From Lachnospiraceae bacterium (GTDB taxonomy: Bacteria; Bacillota; Clostridia; Lachnospirales; Lachnospiraceae), in the NCBI GenBank assembly GCA_015056765.1, contig SVFQ01000002.1:124001-188000 (forward strand): a stretch of 64,000 nt of DNA, read 5' to 3'. The position numbers and the translations under genes were made by a program. Below, piece after piece: positions 59,444-64,000 of this stretch (its first letter is position 1; every line of letters starts with the position of its first letter). The notes under the pieces were generated by a model. That model made no database searches and was not told where the DNA came from. It saw only the letters and a program-made list of their open reading frames with translations.

Positions 59444-60469
59444 TTATTTACTCTCTTCATTTGCAGTGGAGAAATCTCCCTTTTCTTCTGCATTCGTATC
59501 TGTTTTTGTTTTTCCGAGCACGATTTGCTCCGGTTTCTTTTCCGGCATTGTAACAGGTTTTGCTTTTTTCTTATGTACCTTTTTTACAATCAGCACAATA
59601 CAAAGAATAATCAGTCCCCAGACAACAATATAAGGAAGATAAATCACAACACCTACAAAGAAATCTCTAATACCGATTCCTACACCATATAGGCTATCGC
59701 CAAAGCCACTAATCATTCTTTCCCAAGTAGTTTGCGGTTTAGATGTAGTACGGTTCACTTCTGTGATATCCAGATAAACTGTGCTGTAATCAATCTGATT
59801 GTCATAGGTGCGAATCTGTGATTCCATGCTTTCTAACTGATATCTCACATCAGCCAGTTTATCTTCAATGGTAATCAGATCTTCGATGGTTTCGGCCTGT
59901 TCCATCAATTCCTGTAATCTTGCTTCTTCTGCAAGCAAGGCTGACTTATGGCTTTCCAGGTCTACGTATTGCAGAGTTACGTCCTCTACAGATGTAGATT
60001 TGTTGGTGATATTTGTAGCACTTTCTACACATTCCAAGAAAGCATCCAGCTTATCTGCCGGAATTCGAAGCACCAGGTAAGTGCTTTGTCCGCCTCTGTC
60101 ATACTCATTATAGTAAGAAGCATAGCTGGTATCGCTGGACTGAATATATCCGCCTAATTCTGTTACTTTATTTTCTACTGCAGTAAGGCTCTCAGCCAGA
60201 TTCTCTGATTCCGCATTGAGTCTCAAGGTAGTAATCAGTTTCCGTCCCTGCTGCGGATTTTGTGCCACAGTCTCAGCACCACCGGTTGCATCAGAATCCG
60301 TAAAACTATCTGCTGCAGCTTCATCTGCCATTTCCGGAGCCGCACTCTTTGAGGATACCGCAAAGTTACTTCCCGTATATGCCGAAGAACTGGCAGAATC
60401 CGCACTGTTTCCGCAGCCGGTCAGTAATAAGCAACTCATTAAAATCAGCGCTATTTTTGTCTTTTTCAT
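59444..60469 (-). CDS. DUF4349 family lipoprotein with coiled coil and C-terminal membrane segment
   Basis: A 341-residue protein from ATG 60469 behind TTAGGAGG. The signal ends in lipobox LLTGCG. After a Ser/Ala-rich stretch the DUF4349-type domain (about 80-280) includes LITTLRLNAESENLAESL, VTELGGYIQSSDTSY, a coiled coil (about 195-245, EEARLQELMEQAETIEDLITIEDKLADVRYQ) and YLDITEV. A membrane segment (about 285-315) and a Lys-rich cytoplasmic tail follow. The family is found in cell envelopes with unknown role. It is one base upstream of era and 13 bp after the M16C peptidase. Confidence 0.88.
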   Translation of the reverse strand: MKKTKIALILMSCLLLTGCGNSADSASSSAYTGSNFAVSSKSAAPEMADEAAADSFTDSDATGGAETVAQNPQQGRKLITTLRLNAESENLAESLTAVENKVTELGGYIQSSDTSYASYYNEYDRGGQSTYLVLRIPADKLDAFLECVESATNITNKSTSVEDVTLQYVDLESHKSALLAEEARLQELMEQAETIEDLITIEDKLADVRYQLESMESQIRTYDNQIDYSTVYLDITEVNRTTSKPQTTWERMISGFGDSLYGVGIGIRDFFVGVVIYLPYIVVWGLIILCIVLIVKKVHKKKAKPVTMPEKKPEQIVLGKTKTDTNAEEKGDFSTANEESK

Positions 60470-60482
60470 ATTTCCTCCTAAA

Positions 60483-63440
60483 CTACACCGTAAACATCGG
60501 TGTAATCTCCATAAAAAGCTCTTTTTCCGCCTTGATTTTTTCTTCCGACCCAAGCACGCACAAGCATTCCGAATCAGACATGGCTGTGAGATAGTCCGCA
60601 AGCTTTTGAATCTGTGGAACAGTCACCTGCAAGAGTTCATCTCGTTCTTTTTGAATCATATCGTATGTTATGTTTGTCATATAACAGGAAAGACCATAGT
60701 CCCCCTTCTCCCTCGCGCTCTTAGGTACATCCAAATCTCCTATAGCACTTATAACATACTGGGTAAGCTGATTACGGTTTTCCTCCGTATCTTCAAAGTT
60801 TCGAATATACTCTGCGGTACCTTCAAAAACTTCTAAGGAACGTCTCAGATTAGGATCCCGATAGGTGGCAAAAAAGGTATTGCCGGTACGATTGAAATTA
60901 CACATACACCCATATGCGCCACCAAGCACACGAATTTCATTCCAGAAATAATCGTAACTTAGCATCACTTTTAAGGCTCTCAGTGCACCGGTGTATGGCA
61001 AATTGCTCTTTTTGAAATTACCTGCCACAGCCACATATTGTACTTGGGAAGCCGAGGTAAAGCCCTCATTTTTACGTTCCGCCAAAGGAATATAACAGTT
61101 TTCCTGTTCCATCGGCTCCGTATATAAAGCATCCTTTATTACATGGAAGTGTTCCTCTATTACAGGCAATCCTTCCGGCTCTGCGATATAATCCACAAAC
61201 AAGTTCTCCGGTCTAAAAATACGGCGGCGAAGCTTATTTAGTCTAGCAACCAGTGCATCCTTCTCTTCCTCAAAATGGCTGGTCAGATGTTCAATCATTC
61301 TGAACTGATCTACACCATTGAGGATTTCCGCGCATTTGCCAGCCTTGGACTGATAAGAGATAGCCCTTGCAATTGCGATTACATGTCCTGCACTCATCAC
61401 GTCGGACTGCGCTCTGGAATGGATTTCATTGATGATTTCCTGTAATCTCTTGGTGTCATCAAACTTCGTTTCAAAGATTACTTCCTTCATGAAGTCTAAA
61501 GCTTCAGGCAGCTGATGATACATAGCCTTAACTCTCACATCAAATGTAATCTTGTATTCATCCAATTTATCTATTTTCACAAAGCTGGAGATATATGTCC
61601 CCATACCACCGGTTTTGCAATGAATCTCATGATACAAATCCGCATACGCATAATTGGTCGTATCCATTATCCCCAGGGTTGCCTTTAAAATGGGAATGTA
61701 GATAAAATCTTCTGTGGACACATCTTTGCAATCAAAGAGTAGTCTGAAATAACCGATTTCATGTGTATCTACCTCATGCAAAAGACCGGGGACTCCATCG
61801 AAGGTATGCTCTTTATAAATAATCTCTCTTGCCTTTTTATTCAGGTCTTCCCTAGTAAGCCTTGGAATACACTTTAATGCCTCAGGATCATCCGGAGCCA
61901 TTTGGTATTCTTTCAGTTCTTCTGTTTCTTTTACCAGCGTCAGTTTTTCCTGTTCACTCATGCCGGCCAGTTTCTTTGCCAGTTTGTCTTCCAGCGCTTT
62001 TTCTCTCCTGGTAGTGAGTCCTTTTTCAGGTACCAAGGTAACGAAGCTGCCAAAAGGATTCTTCAGGAGTTTTTCCTCTATCAGTTTCTCGAAATAACCT
62101 TCTTCCATACGCTGACGTAAGCTGCTAATGGTACGCAAAACGTCTAAATGAATAAAAGGCTTGTCATCTTCATGGAGCCAGGTGTCCAACATTTGAAGAC
62201 CGTACATCAAGCCCTTTGGATATGAGCCAAAGTCCTGCTCTCTGAACTTAAAATCATAATGATTCAGTGCTGCTTCTAATGCTTTCTTTTCAATTCCCTC
62301 TTTCACGATACGGGATAACGTTTCTTCATAGATACGCATAAAAGCATCTTTTTGGTCTGCATCAGCATTTTGCGCAATCACAGAAAAATATGGCTGTTTC
62401 ACGCCTTCGTCAAAAATGCTATATACATCCTTCCCGATACCTGCATCCAGCATGGCCTGTTTTAGTGGTGCACCCGGTGCAGAGCAAAGGGCATAATCCA
62501 AAATCTGGAATGCCATGTATAGTTCAGGGTCTAAGGTATCTCCTACTACTTTATTTAACGCCAGATAGGTATTATTCTTTTCTGACTCGGATTCAGAAAT
62601 CGAATACGGGCAGGAAACTTCCTGTATTTTGGTAAAAGCCTTCTGCTCCGCAATGGTGGAGTCGATAGGCTGTTCTTCAAACTTAGATAAGTAATGTTCG
62701 TCTATGAACTGCAATTTTTCCGCCATATCCATATCCCCATAGAGATAAATATAGCAGTTCGACGGATGATAGTATCTGCGATGAAAATCCAGGAATTTTT
62801 CATAGGAAAGTTCCGGAATCACATCCGGGTCACCGCCGCTTTCAAAACCATACGCATTATCCGGGAACAGAGAATTCAAAATCTGTCTTTCCAATACATC
62901 ATCCGGAGAGGAAAAGGCACCTTTCATTTCACTGTAAACCACACCATTCAAGGTAAGCCGGTCTTCCGGATGTTCCAGTTCATAATGCCAGCCTTCCTGC
63001 ATAAAGATTTTCTTTTCTTTATAAATGTTGGGATAAAAAACAGCATCCAAATATATATGCATCAGATTTTGAAAATCCTTTGCATTGCAACTTGCTACCG
63101 GAAATACTGTTTTATCCGGATAGGTCATGGCATTTAAAAACGTATTAAGACTTCCCTTTACCAGTTCCACGAAAGGATCTTTGATAGGGAACTCTTTGGA
63201 CCCACATAGCACCGTGTGCTCAACAATGTGCGCAGCACCTGTGGAATCTACCGGTGGTGTGCGAAATCCTATATAAAAGACTTTATTTTCGTCTTTATTC
63301 TCCATGAGCACTACACGAGCCCCTGTTTTTTTATGGCGAAGCAAATAGCCTTTTGACTCAATGTCACTTAAGTCTTCTCTATGCAATTCTTCGTAAGCCA
63401 TACAGTCCTGTATTCTCATGTACTTTTTCTCCTTTGCCAT
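60483..63440 (-). CDS. M16C family zinc metalloprotease (presequence protease-like)
   Basis: A 985-residue, two-halved pitrilysin-type peptidase that degrades unfolded peptides in a closed chamber. The inverted zinc motif HxxEH is HIVEH near residue 73, in AAHIVEHTVLCGSKEFP, with the downstream Glu in NGVVYSEMKGAFSSPDDV (near 170). The C-terminal half has YLGGAYG-like VLGGAYGCMCNFNRTG and lacks catalytic residues, as expected. No signal peptide, so it is cytoplasmic or leaderless. It follows the unknown gene at 63464 by 23 bp. Confidence 0.95.
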   Translation of the reverse strand: MAKEKKYMRIQDCMAYEELHREDLSDIESKGYLLRHKKTGARVVLMENKDENKVFYIGFRTPPVDSTGAAHIVEHTVLCGSKEFPIKDPFVELVKGSLNTFLNAMTYPDKTVFPVASCNAKDFQNLMHIYLDAVFYPNIYKEKKIFMQEGWHYELEHPEDRLTLNGVVYSEMKGAFSSPDDVLERQILNSLFPDNAYGFESGGDPDVIPELSYEKFLDFHRRYYHPSNCYIYLYGDMDMAEKLQFIDEHYLSKFEEQPIDSTIAEQKAFTKIQEVSCPYSISESESEKNNTYLALNKVVGDTLDPELYMAFQILDYALCSAPGAPLKQAMLDAGIGKDVYSIFDEGVKQPYFSVIAQNADADQKDAFMRIYEETLSRIVKEGIEKKALEAALNHYDFKFREQDFGSYPKGLMYGLQMLDTWLHEDDKPFIHLDVLRTISSLRQRMEEGYFEKLIEEKLLKNPFGSFVTLVPEKGLTTRREKALEDKLAKKLAGMSEQEKLTLVKETEELKEYQMAPDDPEALKCIPRLTREDLNKKAREIIYKEHTFDGVPGLLHEVDTHEIGYFRLLFDCKDVSTEDFIYIPILKATLGIMDTTNYAYADLYHEIHCKTGGMGTYISSFVKIDKLDEYKITFDVRVKAMYHQLPEALDFMKEVIFETKFDDTKRLQEIINEIHSRAQSDVMSAGHVIAIARAISYQSKAGKCAEILNGVDQFRMIEHLTSHFEEEKDALVARLNKLRRRIFRPENLFVDYIAEPEGLPVIEEHFHVIKDALYTEPMEQENCYIPLAERKNEGFTSASQVQYVAVAGNFKKSNLPYTGALRALKVMLSYDYFWNEIRVLGGAYGCMCNFNRTGNTFFATYRDPNLRRSLEVFEGTAEYIRNFEDTEENRNQLTQYVISAIGDLDVPKSAREKGDYGLSCYMTNITYDMIQKERDELLQVTVPQIQKLADYLTAMSDSECLCVLGSEEKIKAEKELFMEITPMFTV

Positions 63441-63463
63441 TCATCCCAGATTCTTGCGAAAAA

Positions 63464-63889
63464 CTATAGGGTGAAACCAAGTAAGGCAATTTTAGGTAAA
63501 ATCAGTTCGCAAATCACCATGTCTTTATTTCTTTTTTCTGTCGCCGAGAGCTTCACCAAGTCACTCACCTTCATAATCTGTTCTTCATGAATCAGTTCCG
63601 GTTTTCGTAACAGGTGTTTCTTTTCAACCTTCACATTCACTTTTACTTTGGCTCTTAGTTGCTGATATGTCTGATAGGATAAACTCTTCTCGTCCATGAA
63701 ATACAAATCACTTTCAATAGTAGTATCCCCAGTCGTCTGCGCCAAAATATAGCGTTCTACGATATTCTTAAATTTAAAATTAATTTCTTTGTTTAGAAGC
63801 AATTCTTCGTAGGAGAACTTACTGCCAATATAGATATTTGAAGTATCACTTATGGTGTATTTGAATGCTTCATAGCTGGTAGATGTCAT
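63464..63889 (-). CDS. Protein of unknown function
   Basis: A 141-residue soluble protein, not recognised. It is basic in the middle (RAKVKVNVKVEKKHLLRKPE) and has alternating strand-like segments. There is no signal peptide or membrane segment. Its ATG overlaps the stop of the partial upstream gene (ATGA), so it is translationally coupled to that gene and likely acts with it. It is 23 bp upstream of the M16C peptidase gene. The coupling on both sides supports a real gene. Confidence 0.72.
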   Translation of the reverse strand: MTSTSYEAFKYTISDTSNIYIGSKFSYEELLLNKEINFKFKNIVERYILAQTTGDTTIESDLYFMDEKSLSYQTYQQLRAKVKVNVKVEKKHLLRKPELIHEEQIMKVSDLVKLSATEKRNKDMVICELILPKIALLGFTL

Positions 63890-64000
63890 TGATTTTTGTT
63901 TCCTTCGATTCCTTCAATTGCAAACCCACTGATTCGAAAAGCTTCTTCGATTTCTTCCGCAGGGATTTTCGTCTCTTCTGCCAATTCTTCAATCGTCACA
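63886..64000 (-). CDS. C-terminal end of a gene running off the right edge, HTH-like
   Basis: Only the last 37 codons are in the window, so it is not in the ORF track. The translation reads VTIEELAEETKIPAEEIEEA followed by FRISGFAIEGIEGNKNQ and TGA. The first part fits a helix-turn-helix (IEELAEETKIPAEEIEEAF), similar in style to region 3 of sigma factors or small MerR/HTH proteins, but too little is seen to name it. Its stop overlaps the next start by four bases. Confidence 0.6.
   Translation of the reverse strand, partial: VTIEELAEETKIPAEEIEEAFRISGFAIEGIEGNKNQ

Noticed and set aside
1-64000. CRISPR arrays, insertion sequences, prophage, rRNA or tRNA genes
   Set aside because: Looked for regularly spaced repeats, transposase or integrase motifs, and tRNA/rRNA signatures; none seen.

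Overview
The window looks like chromosomal DNA of a low-to-moderate GC, anaerobic Firmicute, most likely class Clostridia, family Lachnospiraceae. The evidence is the housekeeping proteins themselves, the era-recO-glyQS-alaS and cmk-ispH-rpsA orders, a T-box in front of pheST, the biotin-dependent sodium-pump decarboxylase operon, and strong AGGAGG ribosome binding sites with sigma-A type promoters. The genus cannot be fixed from the sequence alone. About 56 protein genes are supported, most on the minus strand. I see no rRNA or tRNA gene, CRISPR array, prophage or insertion sequence.

Layout. 1-4.2 kb: the start of a large BspA-like leucine-rich-repeat surface protein and its class B sortase, then an isolated cassette of two tiny unknown genes. 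4.2-12.2 kb: leuS, two related membrane proteins, an EF-G-like GTPase, a ZIP metal transporter, a small unknown gene and a PlsC-type acyltransferase. 12.3-15.4 kb: tyrA facing aroA (EPSP synthase), with a PilZ gene leading aroA. 15.5-22 kb: pheS-pheT-M18 aminopeptidase-queA, preceded by a phenylalanine T-box and, just upstream of that, a probable 6S RNA with its own promoter. 22-31 kb: a co-directional run of Xaa-Pro aminopeptidase, two YhgE/Pip membrane proteins with a small partner, a TPR-GGDEF diguanylate cyclase and a ROK sugar kinase. 31.2-39.1 kb: citrate synthase, a response regulator with a small membrane protein, threonine synthase, an AP2-domain protein, a membrane-anchored GH25 lysozyme, a DEDD exonuclease and a CheR-type methyltransferase, many with their own promoters and shared bidirectional terminators. 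39.2-44.8 kb: tetR, rpiR, a BaiN-like flavoprotein, cmk, ispH and rpsA. 44.9-50.3 kb: a five-gene biotin carboxyltransferase / sodium pump operon. 50.4-53 kb: scpA-scpB, a metallophosphoesterase and rpsU. 53.1-64 kb: a long tightly packed run ending in era-recO-lipoprotein-glyQS-alaS and beginning with unknown genes and an M16C peptidase.

How it fits together. Amino-acid synthesis (tyrA, aroA, thrC), citrate synthase and the aminoacyl-tRNA synthetases (leuS, pheST, glyQS, alaS) form the metabolic and translation core. Regulation by cyclic di-GMP is suggested by a PilZ protein and a diguanylate cyclase; CheR and CheY-like genes are present without a chemotaxis cluster here. The most distinctive locus is 44.9-50.3 kb. 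It carries both an acyl-CoA carboxyltransferase (12S type) and an oxaloacetate/pyruvate carboxyltransferase (5S type) with one shared biotin carrier and one set of membrane pump subunits, so it could join transcarboxylation to sodium pumping. Other points of interest are the two-gene cassette at 3.5-4.0 kb, variant active-site motifs in LeuRS, EPSP synthase and the EF-G paralog, an AP2/HNH-derived protein, and the 6S RNA-T-box tandem.

Limits: all calls come from reading translations and motifs. No database search, structure prediction or expression data were available. Several start codons were moved inward from the ORF track because of ribosome binding sites or promoters, and this is stated in each entry.
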